Of a stretch of DNA of 58,879 nucleotides, positions 8,654 to 16,758 are shown piece after piece. The notes under the pieces were generated by a model. That model saw only the letters and a list, made by a program, of their open reading frames with translations, ran no database searches and had not been told where the DNA came from. Each line of letters begins with the position of its first letter. Within the stretch, counting starts at the first letter, position 1. Location: positions 1-58,879 of the forward strand of contig NZ_CAJYGK010000019.1 in assembly GCF_913773725.1 (NCBI RefSeq), read 5' to 3'. A program made the translations under genes and the position numbers. This DNA is from an uncultured Aquabacterium sp. (GTDB lineage Bacteria; Pseudomonadota; Gammaproteobacteria; Burkholderiales; Burkholderiaceae_C).

Positions 8654-9852
8654 GTGCCAGTCCTGTTGGGGGTTCGGGATGAGCCGGTGAGCCTGGCCTG
8701 CCAGCGACCCAGGGTGCTGGCGTAGGACAGGTCGAGCCTGCGTGGCCATTGCCGTGCCTGCAGCGCCATGGGGCAGTGATCCCACAGCCCGCTGTGATGC
8801 CAGTGGTCGGCACGCTCCCAGTCCGGCCGGTCGAAGATCGGATACAGGCAAATGCCGTGCACCGGCACGCCGCCGTCAAGAGCCTGCTGCACCTCCCGGG
8901 CCACCTCGTCAATCCAGGCCGCGCGGCCTTCCCCGATGTGGCTGGTCTCCGACAGAATGATGGGCCGCCGGTAGCGTCGCCACACGTCGCTCAGCAGATG
9001 AGACAAAGCCCGACGACGTGGGTCGGCCAGGTGCCAGTGAAGGCGCTTTTCCGTGACCACTTCCCACTGTCCGTTGTGGTAATGATTCACGCCGATCAGG
9101 TCCAGCGCATCCGGTGAGCCACCCAGATCCGGCTCGAGCCGACCGGCAATCATGTCCCAGGCCTGCCATTGGTAGCTGGATACCTGATCGGCCAACGACT
9201 GCAGTTCAGGCTGGTCCGCTGGCGGGACCACGTGCACAACGGGCTCGACATGCAGAAAGCGCGCGCGGGAGTCGACGGACCGGATCGCATCGATGCCCTG
9301 CAGCACTGCCCGGACCAGGCGTCGCTTGACGGCAAAGCCGTCGGCCATGGTGCTCCCCGCCATCGCATCGCCCTGTGCCGTGGCCGGACCATAGGGGTGC
9401 AGCATGCGCGTCTCGGACACCGCCCAGGACAGAAAGCTGATTTCGTTCACGGGCGTGTAGACAGGGGGCCCCTCCGTCCATTCACCCAGTTCGATCGCAG
9501 CGCGGGCCGCAAAGCGAGCAAAGCGATCGGGGAAATGCTCGTCCAGCAGGCTGACGTCGTCCGGCGTTCCATAATGCATCAAGGTCCACAGGACCTGAAT
9601 GCCGTGCGCCCGGGCCGCGCGGGCGATGTCGATGGCGCCGCGGAGGTCCATGTGCCCATTGCACTCGCTCAGCCGCCAGCCCACGCTTTCGCGCACGGAG
9701 CGAATGCCCCATGCGGCCAGCTGGCGGAAGTCCTCATCCAGGTGCTGGCGATGACCACAGGCCGCCGTCATGTCGAGCGGCACCTGCTGGCTGTTGATGT
9801 GGTCTGCGCCCTCGATGCCGCCCATCCAGAAGCTACGGAAGGGCTCATCCAT
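8641..9852 (-). CDS. family 1 glycoside hydrolase-like protein
   Basis: Encodes 403 residues with a (beta/alpha)8 hydrolase pattern: DFRQLAAWGIRSVRESVGWR early, the acid/base region YTPVNEIS at about residue 135, and a candidate nucleophile glutamate in ILSETSHIGEG at about residue 300. It is shorter than canonical GH1 beta-glucosidases (about 450 residues) and resembles the divergent group annotated as family 1 glycosylhydrolase next to UDP-galactopyranose-mutase-like genes. The ATG at 9852 is chosen for the GGAG six bases upstream. It probably trims or transfers a glycosidic residue; no signal peptide is seen, so it is likely cytoplasmic. It lies 89 bases behind the hemerythrin gene. Confidence 0.78.
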   Translation of the reverse strand: MDEPFRSFWMGGIEGADHINSQQVPLDMTAACGHRQHLDEDFRQLAAWGIRSVRESVGWRLSECNGHMDLRGAIDIARAARAHGIQVLWTLMHYGTPDDVSLLDEHFPDRFARFAARAAIELGEWTEGPPVYTPVNEISFLSWAVSETRMLHPYGPATAQGDAMAGSTMADGFAVKRRLVRAVLQGIDAIRSVDSRARFLHVEPVVHVVPPADQPELQSLADQVSSYQWQAWDMIAGRLEPDLGGSPDALDLIGVNHYHNGQWEVVTEKRLHWHLADPRRRALSHLLSDVWRRYRRPIILSETSHIGEGRAAWIDEVAREVQQALDGGVPVHGICLYPIFDRPDWERADHWHHSGLWDHCPMALQARQWPRRLDLSYASTLGRWQARLTGSSRTPNRTGTWIP

Positions 9853-9941
9853 GCCCTGCTCCGGTTCACTGCCCGCTCCGATCTGCATCACTGGCGCACC
9901 GGATGAGCCCTGGGGATTCTGTACCGCGGGCAGCGGGCCCC

Positions 9942-10523
9942 TCACTGTCGGATCTCGCTGCGGTAGTTCAATCGCAGCACGCGATCATCGTGCATCGCAT
10001 CCCCGCCCGGGCCAAGCTCGTCCATGAGCTGACGCCGGCGAGTCAGCATGTCGTCCAGCAGCTGCGGCCAGTCCATCGCGGAGCGGGTCAGCTTGCGGAA
10101 GAGACGGCTTTCCTCTTCCTTCATGTGATGACGCACGTACTCGGCCAGCACATGGAAGGTGGCGGCGTACTTGTCATCACCTGGCCGCATGCGCCGGAGT
10201 TGCTGGATCAGGACGCGGGCACTGTCGTGCTCGACCTCGGCCTCGTCCACCAACGCCAGCTCGGGCAGCAGCTCGCGGACAGCGGGATAGAACACCTCTT
10301 CCTCCAGGCGCGTGTGCAGTTCGAGCTGCATGCATGTCTGCTCGACGATGCGCGCGCAGTACTCGACGTCCTCGGCAGCCCAGCGCTTCTCGAACTCGCG
10401 GAACGCGGTGTTGGCCAGCCGATGGTCCTCCTTCAGCATGTCGAGCACCTCGTGCCGCGCCTGGGTGCCGGTGCGGCTGGCGCTGCGCGAACGGGTTGCT
10501 GTCGATGGCATGTGGGCGGTCAT
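9942..10523 (-). CDS. hemerythrin HHE domain protein
   Basis: Encodes 193 residues. A short polar N-terminus is followed by a four-helix HHE cation-binding domain with histidines in KEDHRLAN, LELHTRLEEEVFYP, EVEHDSARV and YVRHHMKEEESRLF, the spacing expected for a di-iron site. Such proteins bind oxygen or NO or protect against iron/ROS stress. The ATG at 10523 has a strong AGGAG five to nine bases upstream. A sigma-54-like promoter lies at 10581-10595, and the gene may head the whole operon down to 3911. Confidence 0.88.
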   Translation of the reverse strand: MTAHMPSTATRSRSASRTGTQARHEVLDMLKEDHRLANTAFREFEKRWAAEDVEYCARIVEQTCMQLELHTRLEEEVFYPAVRELLPELALVDEAEVEHDSARVLIQQLRRMRPGDDKYAATFHVLAEYVRHHMKEEESRLFRKLTRSAMDWPQLLDDMLTRRRQLMDELGPGGDAMHDDRVLRLNYRSEIRQ

Positions 10524-10580
10524 GTGGTGGCTCCTGAGCTGAACGCGACCGGCGGCATGCCGGACGTCCGGCACGCTTGG

Positions 10581-10595
10581 GCAAGCGGCATACCA
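10581..10595 (-). promoter_or_regulatory. sigma-54 promoter of the hemerythrin operon
   Basis: Minus-strand TGGTATGCCGCTTGC: -24 TGGTATG, -12 TTGC, exact spacing. TTCAGGGGGG sits immediately upstream at the same distance as at the BON promoter. Confidence 0.65.
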
Positions 10596-10609
10596 CCCCC
10601 CCTGAACGA

Positions 10610-10624
10610 AGGAACGGCGCTTGC
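10610..10624 (+). promoter_or_regulatory. possible sigma-54 promoter of the 122-residue hydrophilic protein
   Basis: Reads AGGAACGGCGCTTGC with GG-N10-GC spacing and TTGC. It is 25 bases before the ATG at 10649, which gives a very short leader that still contains the ribosome site. Confidence 0.5.
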
Positions 10625-10648
10625 CGAAGAAAGGCGAGGAGAAGCACC

Positions 10649-11017
10649 ATGAGCACAGACAGCACACCCCGCGTTCAACCCCGACCGCAACCCGGCCAGT
10701 CAGAAGGCACACGTCCCGGCGAGACCTTCTCGGTCCAGGGAGGCAGCCGCGCGCCGAAGCTCCCGCATGAGCGAGACGAGTCAAGCACAAGCCAACACCA
10801 AGCGGAATCTCAGGACGTGATCGAGCAGGCAGCCAAGGACCTGGAAGCGGGACTTCAGGACACGAGCAAGGCCGATGCGATGGACGAGGTTTACCAGCGC
10901 GGCTTTCGCGACGGCGATGACCAGAGCGGTCGGGGTCGGCACGATCACACGGTCCCGTCCGAGCGCGCGGCACGTCGGCAGTCCACGGATCTGCATCGCG
11001 GTACCGACAAGTCCTGA
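10649..11017 (+). CDS. small hydrophilic protein of unknown function
   Basis: I do not recognise this 122-residue protein. It is strongly hydrophilic, rich in Gln, Ser, Arg, Asp and His, with no signal peptide or membrane segment and probably disordered in its first half. The clearest ordered stretch is VIEQAAKDLEAGLQDTSKAD followed by AMDEVYQRGFRDGDDQ. The ATG at 10649 has a good purine-rich site (GGCGAGGAG). It is divergent from the hemerythrin gene and precedes rpoN. Hydrophilic small proteins of this kind often accompany stress genes, but that is only context. Confidence 0.7.
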   Translation: MSTDSTPRVQPRPQPGQSEGTRPGETFSVQGGSRAPKLPHERDESSTSQHQAESQDVIEQAAKDLEAGLQDTSKADAMDEVYQRGFRDGDDQSGRGRHDHTVPSERAARRQSTDLHRGTDKS

Positions 11018-11185
11018 CACCCGGTCTCGCACTGTTTACGGCAAGACACGACCCTGACCTGTAAAAACCGCCCGCTCAGGCCCTGCCATGGGCACCGTGC
11101 TCCCTTCCCAGCAAACGCCGGGCCGGGCAACAAGGCGTAACACCATCAGGTGAAATTGACCGGTTCACATCTGCGTCGCCGTGGG

Positions 11186-11197
11186 GTGTCCGGACAC
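11186..11197. promoter_or_regulatory. perfect 12-bp palindrome GTGTCCGGACAC
   Basis: It lies about 100 bases upstream of the rpoN -24 element, a normal distance for an enhancer-type activator site. The binding protein is unknown. Confidence 0.4.
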
Positions 11198-11296
11198 GGT
11201 GTCTGGGGTGGCCGGGCAGACCGGCAGATCTGACAGGCCGGGAGTGGTCAAGATGACAGGACGCCCGCCCGGGGGGCGGCGCGCACCACTCGTCAA

Positions 11297-11311
11297 AGGC
11301 ATGGATGTTGC
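11297..11311 (+). promoter_or_regulatory. sigma-54 promoter of rpoN
   Basis: AGGCATGGATGTTGC: GGCATG, four bases, TTGC, exact spacing, 40 bases before the rpoN ATG. It suggests positive autoregulation of this sigma factor. Confidence 0.72.
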
Positions 11312-11350
11312 GGTTTCAGCGGCATCTCAACCGATCCGACGAGAGGACCC

Positions 11351-12808
11351 ATGAACACACCGATGATGCGCGTGGAGCATCGTCAGCATCAGACGCTGAC
11401 GCCCCGCCTGCAGCAGGCTGTGCGCCTGCTCCAACTGTCGTCGCTGGACTTTGCCCAGGAGATCCGGGATGCCATGGGCAAGAACCCGTTTCTGGAGCCT
11501 GAAGACACCGAGCCGGGTTCCGAGGAGGCCGCAGCCGCTGTGGGCGAAGAGGCCGCTCTGCCGGTGACGGATGCGCCTTCTGTGGACACCCCTCAGGATG
11601 GCGCCGCACCGGGTGGCGACGCCGAGCCCGAAGCCGGCTGGGAGCGTGACAGCTGGCAACAGGCTGGCAACACCCGGAACGGCAGCAGCGACGGCGAAGC
11701 CAGCGTGATGGACATGGTTCCCGCCGATGTGGGCCTGCGCCAGCATTTGCACGCGCAGACCAACCTTCGGCACCTGGAACCCCGTGAACGCCTGCTCGTG
11801 AACTGCGTGATCGAGTGCCTGGACGACGACGGCTACCTCCGCACCGATCTTCACGACCTGGAGTGTCTGGCTGAACTGGAGCCCGCCGTCTCGCCGGCCG
11901 AACTGGACCAGGCCCTGGCCTTCGTGCAGCGACTCGACCCGGCCGGCGTGGGCGCGCGCACGGTGGCAGAGTGCCTGCGACTGCAGCTTCATCTGATCGA
12001 ATGCCCGGTAACCCGCGAGATCGCCGCAGAGATCATCGACCACCACCTGGAACGCCTGGCACACCGGGACAGCATGAACCTCGCGCGGGTGCTGGATCGG
12101 CCCGTGCACGAGGTCGAAGCGGCCTGCAACCGCATCCGCCACATGGACCCGCGGCCGGGCTGGCGCCATGGGTCGGCCGACATCCAGTACGTCACCCCGG
12201 ACGTCATCGCCCGCAAGATCAAAGGGCGCTGGAGCGCCGTTCTCAACCCCGCCGTTGTACCGCGCGTGCGCTTGAATCAGGTGTATGCGGACCTGTTCCG
12301 GCGCCACCGGGACGGCCAGCACTCCGAGTTGGCGGCTCACCTGCAGGAAGCCCGCTGGACGGTGCGCAACGTCGAACAGCGCTTCGCCACCATTCTGTCC
12401 GTCGCGGAGGCCATCCTGCGGCGGCAGCATCAGTTCCTCGAGTACGGCCCGATGGCCATGAAGCCACTCGGGCTGCGGGAGATTGCCGAAGAGGTCGGGC
12501 TGCATGAATCGACCGTCTCACGGGTCACCAACAACAAGTACATGGCCACACCGGCGGGGGTGTTCGAGCTCAAGTACTTCTTCTCGCGCTCGATGCCCAC
12601 ACAGAGCGGCGGCACCTGCTCGGCCACGGCCATTCGCGGCCTGATCCGGGACATGATCGAAGGGGAAGATGGCAGCAACCCGCTGTCCGATGCGGAGATC
12701 GCACGCCAGCTGGCTCGTCAGGGGCTGACTGTGGCGCGCCGCACCGTGACCAAGTACCGGCAGCTTCTCAAGCTGCCGGCTGTGGAGCAGCGACGCAGGC
12801 ACACCTGA
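11351..12808 (+). CDS. rpoN: RNA polymerase sigma-54 factor
   Basis: A 485-residue RpoN with all regions. Region I is glutamine/leucine-rich (LTPRLQQAVRLLQLSS, residues about 16-31). An acidic region II linker follows. The core-binding domain comes next, and the helix-turn-helix is LREIAEEVGLHESTVSRVTNNKY. The RpoN box ARRTVTKYR is near residues 463-471. It directs polymerase to -24/-12 promoters and needs an AAA+ activator for open-complex formation. The usual rpoN neighbours (lptB, hpf, ptsN) are absent, and stress genes lie on both sides, so this may be a second, specialised rpoN paralogue (inference). It has its own sigma-54-type promoter. Confidence 0.95.
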   Translation: MNTPMMRVEHRQHQTLTPRLQQAVRLLQLSSLDFAQEIRDAMGKNPFLEPEDTEPGSEEAAAAVGEEAALPVTDAPSVDTPQDGAAPGGDAEPEAGWERDSWQQAGNTRNGSSDGEASVMDMVPADVGLRQHLHAQTNLRHLEPRERLLVNCVIECLDDDGYLRTDLHDLECLAELEPAVSPAELDQALAFVQRLDPAGVGARTVAECLRLQLHLIECPVTREIAAEIIDHHLERLAHRDSMNLARVLDRPVHEVEAACNRIRHMDPRPGWRHGSADIQYVTPDVIARKIKGRWSAVLNPAVVPRVRLNQVYADLFRRHRDGQHSELAAHLQEARWTVRNVEQRFATILSVAEAILRRQHQFLEYGPMAMKPLGLREIAEEVGLHESTVSRVTNNKYMATPAGVFELKYFFSRSMPTQSGGTCSATAIRGLIRDMIEGEDGSNPLSDAEIARQLARQGLTVARRTVTKYRQLLKLPAVEQRRRHT

Positions 12809-12828
12809 GCCCGCCCAGCGGGGGCACG

Positions 12829-12851
12829 CCGGGCGGCACAAGGCCGCCCGG
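12829..12851. terminator. bidirectional hairpin between rpoN and the glycine-rich gene
   Basis: CCGGGCGG and CCGCCCGG form an 8-bp perfect stem with a 7-base loop, between two convergent genes. There is no T-tract. Confidence 0.55.
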
Positions 12852-12873
12852 TCGGGAGGCGCCACGGCCGAAC

Positions 12874-13638
12874 TTACCGTGCCTTCCCAGCCCCGGATCC
12901 AGGATCAGAGAGTGAGCCACCGCCACCGAATCCCGCCCCGACGCCCGACTGCTCGCCCTGACTCGTGCTGCCGCCGGTGGCCGAAGACGTCTGCCCCCCC
13001 GGCACGGTGCTGCGGCCCTCGCTTGCATGGGCACCGGTCTCCTGTCCCAGTCCGCTCGTGGCGTCACGCCCAGGCTGCTGCCGCCCTTGGCGCCACTGGT
13101 TGAATTCGTCCGAAAAACGGCGGAAGCGGTCCTGACGCCACTGGCGGTAATCCTCGTCGAACGCGCGAAGCTGCTCCATCCGCCACTGGTGGTAATCGGG
13201 ATCGAACAGGTCATCGCCCTGGTGGCCCTGGTGGCCTTGCTGAGAGGCGCCGCCCCAGGGGTTGCCCATCGTATGCGTGGCGCCGCCATGCCCTTGCCCC
13301 GCAAAGCTGCTGTGATCCCGGCCGATGCCGGTGTAGACGTGCGGGCTGCCCCCCCCGATGCCGCTGCTGCCGCCAAAGCCGCTACTGCCGCCCGCGGAGT
13401 GAAAACCCTGACCACTTCCCTGCCCCGCCTGCGAGGGCCCCGGGAAGCCATAGGTCCCGCTGCCGTCGTGCTGAGCGCCATGCTGGCTGCTGGACGACGA
13501 TCCGCCCATCTGGTTCTGGCTCGTGTCGCGGGCGACATGCTGCCCGCCGCCCCAGGGGCCGGACGCGCCGGGCTGCTGTCCGTGTTGTTCCGGGCTGCCG
13601 GGTCCGTTCTGCCCCGGCTGGTAGGCGTTCTGGCTCAT
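12874..13638 (-). CDS. glycine/serine/glutamine-rich protein with a repeated Q-W-R motif
   Basis: Encodes 254 residues. Residues 1 to about 135 and from about 188 onward are low-complexity (Gly, Ser, Gln, His) and probably disordered. Between them lies an ordered-looking block with three repeats, DYHQWR, DYRQWR and EFNQWR, separated by charged aromatic helices such as RFRRFSDEF. No signal peptide or membrane segment. The ATG at 13638 has a strong GGAAAGGAAG site. I do not recognise a characterised family; related proteins with SDEFNQWR-type repeats occur in Burkholderiales as hypothetical proteins. Promoter context puts it with the stress genes; a condensate-forming or desiccation role is speculation. 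Confidence 0.78.
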   Translation of the reverse strand: MSQNAYQPGQNGPGSPEQHGQQPGASGPWGGGQHVARDTSQNQMGGSSSSSQHGAQHDGSGTYGFPGPSQAGQGSGQGFHSAGGSSGFGGSSGIGGGSPHVYTGIGRDHSSFAGQGHGGATHTMGNPWGGASQQGHQGHQGDDLFDPDYHQWRMEQLRAFDEDYRQWRQDRFRRFSDEFNQWRQGRQQPGRDATSGLGQETGAHASEGRSTVPGGQTSSATGGSTSQGEQSGVGAGFGGGGSLSDPGSGAGKAR

Positions 13639-13706
13639 GATGCTTCCTTTCCATGCGATGGTTGTCAGGCCGGGGCTCAGGTGGCGCGCGGCCTGAACCC
13701 GGTCCG

Positions 13707-13721
13707 GCAACCGCCATTCCC
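13707..13721 (-). promoter_or_regulatory. sigma-54 promoter of the glycine-rich gene
   Basis: Minus-strand GGGAATGGCGGTTGC, exact GG-N10-GC spacing, TTGC perfect, -24 GGAATG; about 70 bases before the ATG at 13638. Confidence 0.55.
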
Positions 13722-13775
13722 GTGCCGGGGGAGCCAGCATGGGCTGCCCCCCGTGAGCACACGGCTTTCTCTTTC

Positions 13776-15899
13776 TCAACGCGTGCGCGCCCCCAGCTGA
13801 CGCAAGGCCTGCTGGCAGCCGTCATGGGCGGGTTGCGCCGGGTCGATCAGCGGAATCAAGGCCGCGAGTGGCGCGACCGCACTCAGTGCCGCAGCGGCCA
13901 CCACCTTCCAGCCCAGCGGATCAGGGTGGAGCCCGACGTTCGGATCGGCAAACGTTCCGCCGATGTCCACCGGCGTGCGCAACGACACCAGGCTGAATTT
14001 CCGCGGTCGGCTGTCGATCCGCAAGGCCAATCGCTCGGTGGCCAGTGAGACGGCGCCACTGGCCAGGATGGTGGCGGCCGGCGTGTCCACCAGGGCCACA
14101 TCAGGCCGGAGGATGCCGTCACGCGCCGTGAACTGCATGGCGGCACAGTGCATGGGCAGCACCTGGTCCCCTGTGAACACGAGCCCCAGCGCCTCGGCGA
14201 CGTGCAGGCTCATGGCCTCGACCAGCAAACGAGAGATTCGCCCCTCCTCGATCCAGGTCGATCCCTGACCCGACAACGATCCCAGCAAGGCGGCGGTGGA
14301 GCGCCCCTCTCCATGCACCTTGGCGCGCCCGGCCAGCCGCCCCCGCAACGCCGGTGTCGCCAGCAGACCCTGCCCATCCTTTGCCTTCTGCCCACCGGAG
14401 GACACGGGGGCTCGAGGGTCGGGCTGGTTGAGCCAGCGCGCCAGATCGATCCCCGACCATGTCAGGTCCGCGTCCCACAACAAGGCGTTCTGTCGTCCGT
14501 CCAGCTTGACGTCGCCGGCCACACGGCCACCCGCGGCCTGTGCAACGACATCCCTGATCTGCAGCACGCCCCCTTCCAGGATCAGCTCACCCTTGAGGGG
14601 CGCCAACGGCTCGGCAAACAAGGCACCGAGCCGCGCTTCCTTGATGTCGATGCGCACCCGGGCGTTCATGGCGCGCAAGGACGGCACGTCGAATGCGCGC
14701 TGGGGCAGCACGGTGTCGCCCCGCGCACGTCGGCGAGGCGGGGCTTCCGCCGGCAGACCGATGGCAGGGGCCAGATCCGCCAGTGCCAGCAGCTTGCCAC
14801 CCAACTGGCCATCCAGCCGCGGCACCCGTTGGCGTCGATCAAAGCGGAACTGTCCGGTCAGTTCGCTGCGGCCTACATGGAGCCGCCCCACGTCCAGCGC
14901 CCAGAGCTCGCCATCCTTGCGCAACCGACCGGTCAACTCGAAGCGGGCCGTGGTCGGCAAGGTCACGCCGACGGCATCCCCCACCGCCGCGAGCGAGCGC
15001 CCCTTGAGCATGAGCTGGCCATCCAGCTGGCGGAGGCTCAGCACGTCGTGACTGACCCCTTCGAACGTCATCGCAGCCCCGCCCGTGTCGGCGCGGATGC
15101 GCACCGGCACCGCCACGGTTTCATGCCCTTCCGACAGCAGTGGCAGCAGCCCGCTCGACTGCAAGCCCACCTCGAAGGGCTGCCCCCGATAGCGCCCTCC
15201 TCCGGTCACCGAAAGCCCGCGGGCGCCAGTCCGGTTCTGTCCCTGCTGCGCACCCTCCTCGGTCGAGACCCGCGCATCAAGCTGCAGTTTCTGCACGCCA
15301 TCGTCCACCTGGACGCGCCCCTGTGCCACCGACAGGTGATCCACGCGCGGCATCCGCGTCGCGGCGCTGTCATCCTGCCGCGCCGCAGGCTGCCCATCCG
15401 GCGTGAGATGCCAGTTGGCCCGACCGTCCGCCTGGCGCAGCAGCCTGGCATCCAGCTTCGATGCGGTCAGCCGCGTGATCTCCGGTGCGGCCTCACGGCT
15501 CCCGCGCCAGAGCCGCCACACAGTGCGGTAAGGCACGATCAGCTCGATGTCCCTGGCATCGAGCACGGACCCGGCATTGGCCAGCCAAGCAGGCTGAGGC
15601 ACAACCAGGTGACCGGCCCGCAGGTGGATGCGGCCGAGAAAGCGCACGGCAAAGTCGCCATCCAGGGTGACGGGGCGTTGCAGCTGCTCGCTCAAGGCCC
15701 GAGCCAGCGGCGCTCGCAGCATGGGCCACCCTTGCCACTCGAGCACGCCCAGCCCCGCAATCAACGCCAGCACGGCCACGCCCATCCAGGGGGCGACACG
15801 GCGATGCCCTCGGGGGGGCTGTGCAGGCGGCGCGTCAAACGCCCGCGCTTCAGCGGGAACACCGGTATCGCGGTCAAGGGGGGGAGGGCCAAGGTTCAT
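13776..15899 (-). CDS. AsmA family protein
   Basis: Encodes 707 residues. A basic/proline-rich N-terminus leads into one transmembrane helix (WMGVAVLALIAGLGVLEW, about residues 38-55), followed by LARALSEQLQRPVTLDG, the AsmA N-terminal signature, and a long beta-rich periplasmic region. The C-terminal AsmA_2-type block includes GTFADPNVGLHPDPLG. Such proteins are anchored in the inner membrane, span the periplasm and are implicated in phospholipid transport or outer-membrane homeostasis. The ATG at 15899 is where homology begins; a sigma-54 element lies 42 bases upstream. It is divergent from the yfiR-like gene. Confidence 0.88.
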   Translation of the reverse strand: MNLGPPPLDRDTGVPAEARAFDAPPAQPPRGHRRVAPWMGVAVLALIAGLGVLEWQGWPMLRAPLARALSEQLQRPVTLDGDFAVRFLGRIHLRAGHLVVPQPAWLANAGSVLDARDIELIVPYRTVWRLWRGSREAAPEITRLTASKLDARLLRQADGRANWHLTPDGQPAARQDDSAATRMPRVDHLSVAQGRVQVDDGVQKLQLDARVSTEEGAQQGQNRTGARGLSVTGGGRYRGQPFEVGLQSSGLLPLLSEGHETVAVPVRIRADTGGAAMTFEGVSHDVLSLRQLDGQLMLKGRSLAAVGDAVGVTLPTTARFELTGRLRKDGELWALDVGRLHVGRSELTGQFRFDRRQRVPRLDGQLGGKLLALADLAPAIGLPAEAPPRRRARGDTVLPQRAFDVPSLRAMNARVRIDIKEARLGALFAEPLAPLKGELILEGGVLQIRDVVAQAAGGRVAGDVKLDGRQNALLWDADLTWSGIDLARWLNQPDPRAPVSSGGQKAKDGQGLLATPALRGRLAGRAKVHGEGRSTAALLGSLSGQGSTWIEEGRISRLLVEAMSLHVAEALGLVFTGDQVLPMHCAAMQFTARDGILRPDVALVDTPAATILASGAVSLATERLALRIDSRPRKFSLVSLRTPVDIGGTFADPNVGLHPDPLGWKVVAAAALSAVAPLAALIPLIDPAQPAHDGCQQALRQLGARTR

Positions 15900-15940
15900 G
15901 GTGAGCGAGCAAGGCAAGAAGCCGGGGGAAGCAGCCCTGG

Positions 15941-15955
15941 GCAAGCCGTGTGCCG
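15941..15955 (-). promoter_or_regulatory. sigma-54 promoter of the AsmA gene
   Basis: Minus-strand CGGCACACGGCTTGC: -24 GGCACA, -12 TTGC, exact spacing. Confidence 0.68.
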
Positions 15956-16070
15956 CCCGGCCCGCCACGCGGTAAGCCTTACCGCCATCCCGGTAACTTC
16001 GTCGGCTGAAAAGCACACTCCGGATGCCGCGGGCTGCTTTCTCCCCGGCGGCATCAGGGTATCCACGGCC

Positions 16071-16085
16071 CGGTACGGTCCGTGC
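16071..16085 (+). promoter_or_regulatory. weak sigma-54-like element before the YfiR/kinase genes
   Basis: CGGTACGGTCCGTGC has correct spacing but a -12 of GTGC. It is 54 bases before the GTG at 16139. A candidate only. Confidence 0.35.
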
Positions 16086-16138
16086 TTGGTGAGACGGCAT
16101 TCCGCCACTTCCACGCCCGCGCCTGACGGGACACCTTC

Positions 16139-16756
16139 GTGAAGCCACTGCGCCTGCTGGCCCTTGTCGCGCCGATCTCGGTCTGGGCCGGTCCCGCCGA
16201 CGTGCCCTCCCCTCTCTCCTCGCCCCTTGCGCTGCTTGCGCAGGCGTCGCCCTCCGACCCGCCCTCAGCCGCGGGCGATGCGGGAGACGCGCAACTCGAT
16301 GCGGTGCGGGCGGACCACCTCATCCGATTCCTCAACTATGTCAACTTCCCAGGCACGTCCGTGCCACCCCCCGGTGAACCGTATGTCATCGGGGTCGCAG
16401 GGGCCGAGGAGGTTTTTCAGGCCTTGGGCGCCATGCTGGCCGGCCGTACGCTGCACAGCCGCCCCCTGACCCGGCGCCTGATCAGCGACGGAGACGCCCT
16501 GACGAGGGTTCACCTCCTCTATCTCGGTCGCCGCATCGACGTGCCCAACCACCCGCTCGCCCGGGCGGCCCGGTCGCTGCCGGTCCTGCTCGTGTGCGAA
16601 CACCCGGAAGGACTGGCATCCGGTGCAGTCTTCAATTTCGTGTTCGTGCGAGATCAGCTGCGCTTCGAAGCCTCGCTCGCCGCGGCGGACCGCGCCGGTC
16701 TGGTCGTGAGCTCACGACTGCTGGCCCTGGCCGATCGGGTTGTGGGAGGTCGGTGA
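16139..16756 (+). CDS. YfiR/DUF4154 family periplasmic protein
   Basis: Encodes 205 residues from a GTG start; a signal peptide covers about the first 18 residues (MKPLRLLALVAPISVWAGP). The DUF4154 pattern follows: HLIRFLNYVNFPG, YVIGVAGAEEVFQAL, then LLVCEHPEGLASGAVFNFV and GLVVSSRLLALA. In Pseudomonas, YfiR is the periplasmic repressor of the diguanylate cyclase YfiN through its CHASE8-type sensor. Here the next gene, two bases downstream, is a membrane histidine kinase with a similar sensor region, so this protein probably regulates that kinase. No GTG alternative with a better ribosome site is evident. Confidence 0.85.
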   Translation: MKPLRLLALVAPISVWAGPADVPSPLSSPLALLAQASPSDPPSAAGDAGDAQLDAVRADHLIRFLNYVNFPGTSVPPPGEPYVIGVAGAEEVFQALGAMLAGRTLHSRPLTRRLISDGDALTRVHLLYLGRRIDVPNHPLARAARSLPVLLVCEHPEGLASGAVFNFVFVRDQLRFEASLAAADRAGLVVSSRLLALADRVVGGR

Positions 16757-16758
16757 GC

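Larger units (their letters stand above)
11018..11350. other. intergenic region upstream of rpoN
   Basis: 333 bases without a gene. It holds an imperfect dyad GTGAA-N9-TTCAC (11150-11168), a perfect 12-bp palindrome GTGTCCGGACAC (11186-11197) and the sigma-54 promoter of rpoN (11297-11311). The dyads are candidate activator or repressor sites. Confidence 0.6.

Noticed and set aside
6155-8725. 856-codon plus-strand frame opposite the fusion gene
   Set aside because: Composition is typical of antisense frames (many His, Arg, Gln), and the minus-strand protein has recognisable glycosyltransferase and flavin motifs.
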